Shown: positions 27,848 through 39,909 of the stretch, in pieces | How the letters are laid out: every line of letters begins with the position of its first letter | Numbering within the stretch: the first letter of the stretch is position 1 | Assembly (NCBI GenBank): GCA_022818135.1 | Contig: JAFMSR010000001.1 | Coordinates: forward strand, 39,528,358 to 39,592,357 | Reading direction: 5' to 3' | Source of the DNA: Saxidomus purpurata | Taxonomy: Eukaryota; Mollusca; Bivalvia; Venerida; Veneridae | Length of the DNA: 64,000 nucleotides | Notes under the pieces: model-generated | The model's database searches: none | The model's input: only the letters and a program-made list of their open reading frames with translations | Told to the model about the DNA's origin: nothing | Position numbers and translations under genes: made by a program

Positions 27848-27899
27848 TACATACATACATACATACATACATACATACATACATACATACATACATACA

Positions 27900-27929
<30 letters not shown>
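27848..27929. repeat. (ACAT)n microsatellite
   Basis: About 82 bases of almost perfect ACAT repeats, roughly 20 units, lie between the two copies of the TTTTGGCG repeat. Confidence 0.95.
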
Positions 27930-27930
<1 letters not shown>

Positions 27931-28199
27931 GCGAAACATATACTAGTACATATACTACTACTAGAAGTATGAAGCGCACAAACGACAAAACTAGTACATT
28001 AAAAGTCAGCTTTCTTGAATGACTCTGTTATAATGTCTTACCTCTGTGATAACTTATGCACTATATTTCACTAGCCATTTGAGCGTTTAGTGATTTCAGA
28101 ATAGAAGAGCGTAAGTCTATTTTTGTGTCTGACAACTCAGGGCTGTTTTCTTATTTCACCAGCATAAAAATATTGAAACTCTGCTTTCATTTAATATCA

Positions 28200-28312
28200 A
28201 GGTTTTATTTTGGCGGTTGATGTGGTTTTCGCGGATTTAAGACACTGCAAATTCAAAGCACTTAAAAAAACGCCAATATTTGGCACCGCCGATTTAAAGC
28301 GCCATACAGTAT
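28200..28312. repeat. Dispersed 'TTTTGGCG' repeat, copy 2
   Basis: Reads 'ggttttattttggcggttgatgtgg..cgcggatttaagacac', then 'acgccaatatttggcaccgcc'. It shares the framework of the copy at 27533 (ttttattttggcg, gc.aatttaa.acac, cgccaatat). The two copies lie 0.67 kb apart in the same orientation. Confidence 0.6.
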
Positions 28313-28339
28313 TTATTTGATTGTATGATGACAAAACAT

Positions 28340-29310
28340 TTGATGAATAACAAAAATAGCCTCCTGGGATAATTTATTGTGTCATTTACTTGAATTTCGG
28401 TAAGACAATTTATAAAAAAAGTAATGAATGTTCTCAAACTAAATGAATCCGACATGAAAAATAGGAGATATGTCAAGTTTTGTCTGTTTGGAGAAATGAA
28501 GTATGTGGCTCATGGCTTCAATGATAGATTTTGCTCAGAACAATATGTCTGTTGGATGCAATATGCCAGTAATTGTAATATATGTGTCTTGAGTATATAC
28601 TGTAATCAAAAAATTTATTTCCGTAAATCCATTTTGCGTCATCACATTAATTTGTTTATCTTGACAAATGATATTGTAACAAGTTCAGGCATGTGCATGG
28701 GTAAGAAATCTTCACTGATCAAAAGTCTGGCCGATTTTAAATGTACATTTTTTATGTATTTGTACAATTAATTGACTTAGAAATTGGAGCAGAAAATCTG
28801 TTTCCAAAACATTAATTTGATAGGAGTGAAAAAATAAAATTATTCACGTCACTTCATTACTTTCAGCCAACATTCACTGAACAATTTTCAGAGCTTTCAG
28901 GAATTATTGTCATTTCCCACATCGATAGAATTAACAGAAGGATAAATATTATGTTTTGTAATTGCTTCTTCATTTCAGTGAGTTGTTCGTTTATTGTACG
29001 TTTTATGTGTTAACATTGTATGCTTGACTAATAAAATGATATTTTTACAAACATCTGCAAATGTTTCACTGAACATTACTTCATCCCGAATGTGATAATG
29101 TTTCAATTTATTTCTCATTGAATCTGTTATCATTTGATATATCTCTTTGTGGAGACATGCAGTTAAGAACTTTAATAATTCTATTGGGATATGGATGAAT
29201 ACAAAAGTAGATTTTATGTTTTAAAAGTGCTGATGTAAATTATGATAGCAAACTATAACATATCAGGCTGCAGATAAAGTAAGGTAGATGATGCTAGTGC
29301 AGTGCTATGA
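28340..29310. repeat. Segmental duplication, unit E (partner 31820-34070)
   Basis: Blocks shared with unit F are: 'gtgtcatttacttgaatttcggtaagacaatttataaa..gaatgtt' (28379 vs 31850), 'gcaaat.tttcac.gaacattacttcatccc..tgtgat' (29058 vs 33861), and 'agtgctgatgtaaattatgatag..aaact' (29226 vs 34030). Order and orientation are kept. The 115-codon open frame at 28424-28771 (+) is not open in the partner, so I do not call it a gene. Confidence 0.55.
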
Positions 29311-31420
29311 GCGAAATTAACACCTCTAAACAATCTAAAGAGAACAATTGTCATAAAATGTATTACATGTAGCTATTCAACACTTCGTTATAATGAAGCT
29401 GAAGTCATAGCTTTAATAAATGAATAAAAATGTATACACACTGATTACTACCTTAAAATAAGAGTAATACTAAGAATACTCTTACCTTAGTTGTGAGGTA
29501 ACATTTGTCCAAGTAAAGATGACATTTGAACCATGTCTGCAATTCAAGTTCATTGGACATGAACAAAAATGCCACTGAGAGCATGTTTACATGGTTCATT
29601 GCACGTTGTAGTTTCCACATTTTTCTCAGTGCTTATATATTTGCCATTCCCTCTAAAATTCAATGTGTTTATTATATAAAAGGGCTTAAACCCATTGAAA
29701 AATGAATGAGCCAGAACATGCTGGTAATATGAGTATCTCCCTTTGCTATTAAAGCCTGAGGTCGCTGATGAATAGCGGACACGAATAAATGTGAAAATTT
29801 AATATGTAATCAAAGGACAATACCTCAGTTATTGCACATTAGTGTTACATTGAAATGTATATATGCTATAGGTACATAAAATGAAAGGGTCATATTTAAA
29901 TTTGAAAAACATCGAAGTGGAACATGCTAAGCCTTGCAATTGGCCTATCTTCTCCTGTTAAGAAACCTTCCAAAAAAGATTAAAGTCTCTTTAAAGGGAC
30001 ACTCCCTACATCTAGCAAATTATTCTACTAGACCTAAATAACTAATTGTACAACAACTTTACATAGAATCTTGAATGTTTTACGATAATGCAACAACTTG
30101 TAAAACGCTGATTTTAACTGTCATGACTGGACTGTATAGCTTAAAGTTTAGGTTAAGAAATACTACTTGCAGTTATTCTATTATTTATACTTTTGAAGTT
30201 ATTTAATTTGACATCACTTTTAGGCATGCCTCTTTACTGGAAAATTATCCAACCGAATTATTCAGTAAAGAATACAGTTTTCGCTCATAAAATTGCTATG
30301 TTAATGCACAAAGAGAATCACGAAAAGGCCATATATTTTTCGACCACATCTCGTATTTCTATTGCCCGCATAGAAGTTCTGATACATGTACTACAAGGTG
30401 TCTGACTTTACTGTACTTGGAAGTAAGAAATAGATCTGTATATTCGACTCTTTGGATATTGTTTCTTTCATTTGCATGTTACAGATAGTTTAAAGTCATT
30501 CAGTCACTCATTTCTATATACTGAATTACAGGTATAAATAAGTAAATCGTGTCTATAAGCTTTCAAGAGTGACTTAGGTTTCCATGTTACATTTCAGTTT
30601 AAGTCAGAATGCTTTTGTTCCTAATTGAGCTACATTGTGATTGTACATTTCTTTGTCACTGATACCAACATGTTTATTTGGAAAGAAAATTGCATTCCTG
30701 GTAATTACCTATGATCAACGTAAACAATTTAAATGCATTTGATACACAGTATTAAATGAAACGTGTTTTTTTTATATTTTAATGGCACATATTAATCGTT
30801 TTATTTACTGTATTTCTGACAGTTGTACCGAACAATATACTTTTCATATTTAATTATACTTAAGTGAATGTCAAAGTCGGGTGCCATAGGGAAACAATAA
30901 TTAGTATAACAAATAGTTTCATCCCGGTGTAAAATGCATCTTACAAATTGTTTGCTTTTGGAATCCACTTAATGTCATGCTTTCGTTATAAAATAATTTT
31001 GTCAAGAAATGGCTTCTGAAATCTTTTTTTTTATTTTCAATACATATCTATCATTTGCGAAAAAAACTAAAAAAAAGAAACAATTTTGAAAATTTTGTCA
31101 TTAAGATCAGTGTTAACGTGTCACTCCCGACATATATATTTCTTTTGCTAAATAAAATTATATGCTGTTGAATATGCTAAGAATGGTTGAACAAAACCGG
31201 TAAAATGCATGTGGTATAATTAGCATTAATATGTATCTTTCACATCTGTTGAATTTCAAAACGAATCTATTTAGTGTGTTTTCAATTCTCTCATTCTTTC
31301 ATTATTCTCTATCAGCTTTGACAGACCAATAGTTAAAGTTCTACTGATTGCCTCTCCTTGTTTGTTTCAGTCATATGTTCGGTAATATTTAGCCGGTAAT
31401 AAAACAAAATAACTCATTGA
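29311..31420. other. Non-coding stretch
   Basis: No gene recognised. The open frame at 30193-30405 (+, 70 codons) has no recognisable motif. It ends at a short retroelement tail inserted at 31421. Confidence 0.5.
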
Positions 31421-31509
31421 AACAAAAAAAATATCAAACAGGGAATGCCACGTACCAAAAACGCAGCCTCCCCAAAACGAGCCCACAGCACCCAGAAGTG
31501 CACACCACC

Positions 31510-31552
<43 letters not shown>
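31421..31552 (-). mobile_element. GT-tract retroelement tail, copy A (5'-truncated)
   Basis: On the minus strand a (GT)n tract of about 43 bases is followed by 'ggtggtgtgcacttctgggt', 'ctcgttttggggaggctgcg' and 'tacgtggcattccctgtttg', and ends in a T-rich 'atattttttttgttt'. The same 3' block follows the (GT)n tracts at 42741 and 54552. This copy contains only the microsatellite and what follows it, as expected for a strongly 5'-truncated retrotransposed copy. No target-site duplication was resolved. Confidence 0.8.
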
Positions 31553-31554
<2 letters not shown>

Positions 31555-31819
31555 TTATAATTTGTCAGATAACGATCATTTTTCTGGAACGAAATTGCTT
31601 TAAACTGAACTGTGAATACACATTTCCAGACCTAACTACATTTTGCTGGCCACCAGAGAACAGGCGACTAAAAATCAGAAAAGTTATATGGAGAATAAAT
31701 TGACTGCAACAACTATGAGGCTGCTTAGTCATGTGAATGTTTTGTCTAGATTTTTCTTTTGCTAGTCTAACCCCTTACCTTTCTACTCTGACAATCTATG
31801 TGATTGTACAATATTGATG

Positions 31820-34070
31820 AATAAAGAAACATGACCCTTTCACATAATTGTTGTGGCATTTACTTAAGTTTCTGTCAGACAATTTATAAAGAGGATCAGG
31901 TGAATGTTTATAAAAATAAGCGTTATAATGTCGATTATAAACTGCTTAGAAAAATAGTGTACTGTTACATGACTTTGAGGTTAAAATGTATAAGTAACGA
32001 TTTGTTTCAATATATCAATACTAATAAGATATTTGTCTGGAATATACTCTTCATTTGAATGCAGTTTTTGTATTCATAAATCATCGTTCTGGTATGCCTT
32101 TTGATATTATGCTTGAAACTTAAGATTTAAATTTAGGTACTTCAGTAATTATGCTGCAACAAAATACAAATAGTTTTTAAAGTCAACAAGTACTTCTACT
32201 ATAACCTCATGATACAAAATGTACTAAACAAGTTGCATTCAGTGGCCTGATTTTAATTGTTGCCTGTCAAAGCTTCTGTGCTTGGGATCATTGGGAATTC
32301 GTGATTCTGATTCATTTGTAAATTCAACAGAAACAAAAGATATGCAACAGTGTTGATTTATGCCGCATATAATTTTCCATCTGTTTTATTTTTTAAATTA
32401 TTTAAAACATCGAAACATTGAAATATTAGGATATGTTTTATTACAGAAATAGATACATTTATCAATTAAATAAAGGAACATTAGAATGTTTGTCCTCAAT
32501 ATCGAGAAAAATGTCTGTAATCCATACGACATAAAGGGGTGCAAAAAATTTGCCTTGTTAGATATAAAAAGACTTTTTAAACATGCTTGATACGGAAGCT
32601 CTACCAAATAAGAGTAGAATAAAGACAAAAGTGGTGGCATGACATGTGAACATGTCGTTTTAGAATAAGTATACCGTATGCTTATTAATTCATACCTTCT
32701 CTTTTGCCGATACATGTATACATGACAGCAATATTCAAAGCAATAAAGCAAGACTTAGAGAATTAAAGATAATTGAATGGTAAGGTGTTTCACAAGCACA
32801 AAAATTGAATATGTTACCTAAAAACTATTATTATTTTCCTATGGCACCTGATATTTACTTTGACTTATTAATAACCATTATCAAAAGAATGTTAAAGCTG
32901 AAGCAAAATAGAAGGTATATCACAGCTGTTAGAAATACATCATATAGAAAGATTTATAATTCAAATTAACATATATTATCAAAATCCAAAATGCATTTTA
33001 TCAAAGATTGTGCACTTTCATTCCGATTCAGTATCAATGACCTTTTTAGAAATCAATCACTTATAGAATGATACCGCGACATATTTGGTTTCTACTAAAA
33101 TACCATTACATTTGTATTTTGAAAATGTTTCATAATCGTGGTTTATAAAAAATAATCCAAACGTTATTAACCTTTCTTTTTCTCTCTCACGAATAGTATA
33201 GTTTGGAATGTTTCTAAACTTAATAATTTTGCAAGTCAAATTTAAATGATACATACGTCATTTTAAACAATGTCTTGAAAACATATAAAGGGTCTTGATT
33301 TTATAAGCGGGCAAACACTCTAATTTACAAATGTATAGAACTAGTATTTGATATAACATTTAAATGACAAGTGGGAAAAGCATTGATTTTAATTTTAAAA
33401 ATGTGTCTTTCGTTACATTAGTAACTTAACTTAACGGGGAATATATGAAGGTACATTTGATTCTAGAAAACATAGAGTAAAACTCTATAGTAACAATACT
33501 AAAATTTGCATTGTCTTAATTTCAGTACAGCTTAGTTTCTACTGAAAAGTTGACATTATTTTAATACTTTTTAACAAGACAGACAAATTAACTAAACTTA
33601 TTGTATAAGGACTAGCGCTTTACTTTGATATCTAGTTATATAATACAATGTACAAGCCGGGGTGTGACGATGCATCAGAAAATTTACAATTTCACGATGG
33701 TGGCATGCATAAACAACAAAGCTGTGATACAAAATGTCACAGCGGGCCTTAGAACAATCTCTCGAATAAGTCAGTGCCGGGACCCCATTCATCCTAAATT
33801 AATAAAATTATAGGAATGATGAGAGGCTCTTTTTATTCTGTTATATATTTGAGTAAAACGGCAAATTTTTCACGAAACACCACTTGATCCCTGTGGTTAT
33901 TTTGTTTCCTTTATTTGTGAATTGATTTTGTATCTATTCAAATTCTTTTTATTGAGACTTGACATTAAGTCCGTAAATAAGACTCTAGGGATATAGCCGA
34001 TAAAGATGAAGTAGTTTTTATTTTTCAGTAAGTGCTGATGTACATTATGATATCGAAACATATAGAGCGA
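31820..34070. repeat. Segmental duplication, unit F (partner 28340-29310)
   Basis: Carries the same three blocks as unit E in the same order but spread over 2.2 kb, so about 1.3 kb was inserted here or lost from unit E. The frames at 32398-32751 (-), 31831-32058 (+) and 33598-33813 (both strands) have no recognisable domain. Confidence 0.5.
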
Positions 34071-35876
34071 TCAGAAATAATAGATGACGCTATTCCAGTA
34101 TGGTAATGGACTTTTACACTGCAACCCTCTACAGTGGATGTTTTCGCACTATAAAACAATTAAGAGGATTCTTGATAATAACACTGAAATGGATATTTAT
34201 TCAATGCTTCATCATAATGAGCGTCAAGATAATAAAGCTAAAAAAAGAAATTCTGTCTTCCGTATCTTTTCTGTATTCTGGTTAAGACAGGGAAAACATT
34301 CTGAAAGGAGCATGCCTGGCATGTACATGTATGTACGTATTTTGAGCACCGAACCGTGGATGCAAGTTCGTTGAAATACATCGGATAAATCCAAGGTGAG
34401 CGTTTCGATAAAAGATCACCAATCGTCAGCAGATTGACGTCAAATCAAATGCCAGAGATTGTGAATGTTGACCTTTTTCAGACAAACGATTACAAAGACG
34501 AAACAACTATATTAACGTGATCTAATGGATGATATTATTTCAAATATGTCTTGGTTTTGACTTCCTTACTAATTCAAAAAAGAGCGCAGACGCCATTGAC
34601 ATTAAAGCAGAATGCCAGTGTACAGCGACTCACATTTCCTGTAATCTGCTCTAGTACAAGATTTTTATCTTAAGGTAGCATCAAAGTAAACTATTATACT
34701 ATATTTTACTAAGTTATATTAGTCTGTACTTTCTTTCGAACGAAAATTAAATCGGGTTTTATTTGTAAATATTCTACTACATTTGTATCATTACTCAAAG
34801 CACGGTATATTGTGATTCTATTTTGCTTTGTAGAGGTACTTATTCCCCAAAAGGTTTCTAGCTTTGTTACTCTGTCTTGTCATTAACAAATAGCTCGGTA
34901 TATCCGAGAATGTACACAACGTTTTTTTTTCTTGCATCTTCAGATCATGTTATGTCATGAATTTCCCTATATTATACATGAATGCCGATTACTTGGTAAA
35001 GTGTGTCATTAACGTTGTTTATGCCGGAATCATGTTTTATGGCCTCAGAGAAAGGAAAGTGTTATCAATAATTTATTGTACAGTTAAACATGCTTGCAAT
35101 GTTTTTTCTCAATAACCGAACACAAAATGGTCTAACGTGATAAAATATTCAATAAACCTAGGCACGCAACTTTTGACATCATTAATGGTGATGTAGCATT
35201 AAACACGCTTGCAAATTTTTCCTCTATGCATAACAGTCTCCTGGTTTTAGTGTAACATACGGGGTGTACGTAACGAATCCTTCAATAGAGTCCATCCAGT
35301 TTTCACCAAAATTTCAAAGTACGTTGACACTCACGTGTGTGGTACTTATGTATTCTTAGCAGACTTGTTGTACATGTACCAAAATGTCTTTATGGTCGTT
35401 AGCTGAAGTTATGATAACCTTGATTGTAAGTATATGGCTGACATAATCTAATTAAGAAAAATGTCATCCATTGGTATTGGTATTTGATACTGTCTGCTTA
35501 AAAAGTGATTATGATGTACTGATAGCTTATCTGAGAAAACTATAATCCGTTGGTATGCTGCACATATTGGTATTCGTTTCAATAACTTAAAAAGTAAATA
35601 TGTTGGTATTGGTGACGTTACTAATGGAAAAGCATTTTGTTCGCACATATATTTTTTTTCAGCATAAAAATACAGTTTTCATCGCGTCAGTTTGCGTCTA
35701 ACTCGTTTTTTCATAGTGAATTTTATATATTATGATTTTGATATTTATATTGCTAGAATCAGAATTTTATTGCCGAAAATTATGTGAAAATCATATCAAA
35801 ATCGAAGAAAAAATGTCTTTACAGTAACGACATTAGTATCAGTAGGGTACAGTATTTCACGCATAAACACGCTTCC
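34071..35876. other. Non-coding stretch, left flank of the TIR element
   Basis: No gene recognised. Bases 35150-35215 ('aataaacctaggcacgcaacttttgacatc...') have a diverged copy at 37790-37850. Bases about 35565-35870 reappear, interleaved with other sequence, inside the element that follows (see the 35877 entry). Overlapping frames at 34084-34374 (+) are not supported by any motif. Confidence 0.55.
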
Positions 35877-36799
35877 GTACGGCGCCCGTGAAGTGACATG
35901 TGACACTTTTTTTTTATTTCGTAATTACGAAATACATTTCGTATAAACGAAATAAGATTTCGTAAAAACGAAATAAGATTTCGTAAAAACGAAATGTTAT
36001 TTCGTAAAAACGAAATCTTATTTCGTAAAAACGAAATGTTATTTCGTAAAAACGAAAGGGGGGGTCTTATTTCGAAAATAAAAAAGAATCTTATTTCGTG
36101 AAACAAATGTCTGTCAAAAATTTCGTTTTTACGAAATAACATTTCGTTTTTACGAAAAAAGATTTCGATTTTACGATATATATTTAATTCGTTTTTACGA
36201 AATCTTATTTCGTTTAAACGAAATGTTATTTCGTTTTTACGAAATCTTATTTCGTTATAATTTCGTATGTATGCTGCACATATTGGTATTTCGTTTACGA
36301 ATAACTTATTTTTTTTTTTTCGAAATAAATTTGTTTTTACGAAATAACATTTCGTTGGTATTGGTAAGTTACTAATGCGAAAAGATTTCGTTCGAAAAAC
36401 GAAATAAATATTTTTTCAGCATAAAATTCAAATAATTTTCATCGACGAAATCAGTTTCGTAAAAACGAACATAACGTTTCTTTACATAAGTGAATTTTAT
36501 AAAATAAGATTTCAAAACGAATTAAATATATTGCGTAAAATCAGAACTTATTTCGTAAAAACGAAATGTTATTTCGTGAAAATCATATCGTAATTACGAA
36601 TTGAAAAACATGTCGTTTTACTAACGACATTCGTATTTACAAATAGGTCGTTTTTACGAAATCTTAAATTTCGTTTTTACGCATAAACAGGGGGGGGGGG
36701 GAGTTTTTTTTTTTTTGGAATTTTTTTTTTTTTTTATAAAAATGTTTTTTTTAAAAAAAAAAAAAAAAAGTGTTACATGTCACTTCACGGGCGCCGTAC
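35877..36799. mobile_element. TIR element with 21-bp palindrome array
   Basis: Terminal inverted repeats start GTACGGCGCCCGTGAAGTGA and extend about 38 bases with one mismatch before a T-run (left) or A-run (right). Both are flanked by TTCC, a likely 4-bp target duplication. The interior is an array of 21-bp units built on ATTTCGTAAAAACGAAAT, itself a 7-bp-arm palindrome, plus a 3-bp spacer (aag, gtt, ctt). The left part has AAAA loops and the part from about 36117 mostly TTTT loops, so the array inverts. From about 36266 to 36685 the array bases are mixed with bases of the left flank (35565-35870), ending in long G, T and A runs. The 107-codon frame here (35819-36142, -) is the array read in frame. 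No transposase is present. Confidence 0.8.
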
Positions 36800-39752
36800 T
36801 TCCGCTCGATAAAGCCGTCGCATTCATAAATACAGGTAAACCGGCTCGGAAAAAAATCGATAGCACGACATCATATTGTAGCTAATTCACCATTACAAGT
36901 GGAGTTTCATAACCCTGTAATATACGGACCCTGGCGGAATATACAATGTGACAGAAGGAACCAACTAAAGACTGGTATTCAGATACTGGTATCTAACTTC
37001 AATATACCAAATGACTCTATCAACAACGGTGCTATATAAGTTTGGTATTCTATGCCAGATTTCAATGTTAGTTGCACTTGATGGAAGCTGGAGACATAGG
37101 AGTATTGCGGCGATTATACCATTTATTTATGGTACATGTATAGTCAACCATTCCTTACCTCGACGGTTGACGGATTGGTCATACTACTTAAATGGTTCTC
37201 TTTCCGTTGTTGGTTGGTGTTAACGGTTTGCAGTCAGCCCACAATACTGAAGAAAGTTCCTAAGAATTGATATTATATACGGAGTTTGTAGAATATGACG
37301 TCATTGGAGTCTGGTGATATTATCTGGAGTCACCGCATGATGATATGGCCGAACATTTCCGTCTCGAATGTTTAGAAGTTATTTATCGGATATATTGATT
37401 TAATGCAATAGTTAATATGGATTTTTTATGTGTAAAAAAGGTATATTGATGAGTTGTTTATGAAGGATTAAGTGTTTTGTAAAATAATTTATGGAATAGA
37501 AGAATATATCAATGTTGCATTTTGCATTTGGTAGGGAATGACAGTCATTTTCAGCGCATTTATCTTATTGTTTTGAGGGTTTTACGGCTGCTAAGTGGTA
37601 CGAATGTATGAATTCAATTCAGATGTATTTGATATCCTTTTATGTATGATTTTCAATGTAAACTGAATATTTTATGTTTTCAAGAAAGTCAAACTACTAA
37701 TCAAACCTTTTACAGTTGGTAGGTTTTATAGGGGGAATGTACCTAGCCAGGCAAGGTTACTCATTAGTTTGCGTCATCGTCATTAATCATTAAATAAACT
37801 TAGGCACGCACGTTTTGACGTTATCAAAGTCGATGTATCGTCACCAGATACACACATGAACACACTTCTATGTGACAGATATTGAAATAGCAAATATTAA
37901 GATTATTGTTCAATGTTAAATTATTAACCAAACGTCGCTCGGTGCATGTATACAAGTATATATATATTTTTATATTCACCATCGTGATATATCCTAATGT
38001 ATCGTAACTCGCCCGGTGTACATTGCATTTTTGAACAAGATACCATGGTCATGTACTCGTCTTAACAATGATTATTCAACAGATTCTTTAATCTAGAACT
38101 GTGACAAATTACATATTCTTTTCCGTTAACAGATGTCATAAAGAAAAGAATGATGTCTAGTCTGAAAAGAAATTAAGAATCCGTCACATGAAAAGCGACG
38201 AAATATGAAGCTGATCAAGCTTTGGATATTCAATGTTATCAGCAGGTATGTGTCTTTCAGTAACGTTCGTGTCCTCTATGTTTTACCATTATCTTTATTT
38301 ATCTGTCTTGTTAATTAGGTGAAACGTTTCCAATGGGAACTAATCTGTTCTAACAATTAGCCTGGCGGACTTGATATCTATTTGAGTATTGTTTGATGAC
38401 ATTCAGTTGATAAATTGTATAGATAAATGTATCAAATAGCCATCTACTTGACCGAATAACTCGAAAATTAATAGAATCAAACAACGGAATTTTAAGAACT
38501 GTTAACAGTTTGTAGTCAGTATATATTTGTCTTACATTGTATATATATTTTGATATAAAGCCAGGCACAAAGCAATATGACTATCCGCTAGAAGAAAATT
38601 ACTTAATAGATTGCTTAATGAAGTTTTCCTAATGCGAAATGTAATAATCTTTAATTGAATCGGTTATTCTTTACTCTGAATGAAACTGCCTGTATTCTTA
38701 TTGGCCAATGAGCCGCAAGGTTCCATAGCTTAAACCACATTCAACAAACTTTGGTTCTGACCACATCACAATGACTATAGTAATATATTCATTTATTTTT
38801 GGGAGCAGATGCAGTTGATCGTTAATGCAATATTAATACGTTTTATACACGTTCAAATAACACGCATTTATGTCCACACCACACGTTTATGGAAACTGGT
38901 TACGGTTTCTGATCCATTGTCTATTTCATCTGTAAATTCATCCCCCCCCCACATTACATCAAGGTTCATTACATGAAATTAGCTTCTGTAGTTTACAAAA
39001 GTAATGTTTAATAACTACTTCTAGTGATGAATGATATATGCATTGACATATAACAGATTTCATCAAAGAAAAACAAGAAAAAACACCAACTGAACAGCAG
39101 CTATTGAAAAACATAAAAAAACAATGAAATGTTGTCTTTTACGACATATGACAGTTTCAATTTACTGCAAACATCGTGCCTAGTCAACATCCGTAAACAT
39201 TATCTTTCTTTCCAGAATAATATCTAATATAGTTATATACCTATAAATGTTAATATCGTTATACATTAGTTTATACTAGTAAAATGCAAACGCCTGTACA
39301 TTTTCCGTCTTATGATACAAATGAAACCACCGACCTTGTAATTTCCACAGTACATGCACTTCATGAAATTTGTAAGTGTTTTTCAATGAAATTGATCATT
39401 TGAACATATACATGCATTTCAATAAATAACATACGCCTATGGTATACATGAATTCCGTTATTAGGCTAACATATACACCTTTATCTATTAACATGTTTCA
39501 TCATGATTGTACTTTAACGTGATTACGTTACTTTAAAAGGTGAAGAAATATGAAGAGATTTATAATAAAAGAAATGTTATAGCGGTTGACTGATAACGGA
39601 TCCATTTTTCTCTCGCTGGATTTGTAGTGCTTAGTCACAAAAAGCTTGGGTATTTGAAAAAAAATAAAATAAAAAACTTGGATAATATGAAAACGTAATC
39701 CCGGGGATACGATTTGAAATGGACCGCTAGGCAATACTACAATTCAATGTTG
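36800..39752. other. Non-coding stretch
   Basis: No gene recognised. The frame at 37011-37223 (+, 70 codons) is open but has no recognisable domain. Bases 37790-37850 are a diverged copy of 35150-35215. A C-run occurs at 38942-38951. Confidence 0.5.
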
Positions 39753-39909
39753 AACAAGAACACGCGGCAATGCCGCCAAAGCAGGTTTAAACGGCACCTG
39801 TAGAAATTGTAGAATTAAAAAAAAAACAATCACATTGACACCCCCCCCCCCGGAGCTGCAAAGCAAAGAATTTTTTTTTCTTTTGAGTATTTTTTGAATC
39901 TATTTTTAG

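Noticed and set aside
28424..28771. 115-codon open frame as a possible gene
   Set aside because: No domain, AT-rich composition, and the frame is not kept in the duplicated partner at 31850.
32398..32751. 117-codon open frame, Cys/Tyr/Phe rich
   Set aside because: Composition is that of translated AT-rich non-coding DNA; no motif or splice context.
35819..36142. 107-codon frame with repeated SFLRN units
   Set aside because: It is the 21-bp palindrome array (7 codons per unit) read in frame, not a repeat protein.
35877..36799. CRISPR-like array
   Set aside because: Units are contiguous 21-bp palindromes with 3-base spacers in a eukaryotic genome; there are no unique spacers and no cas genes.
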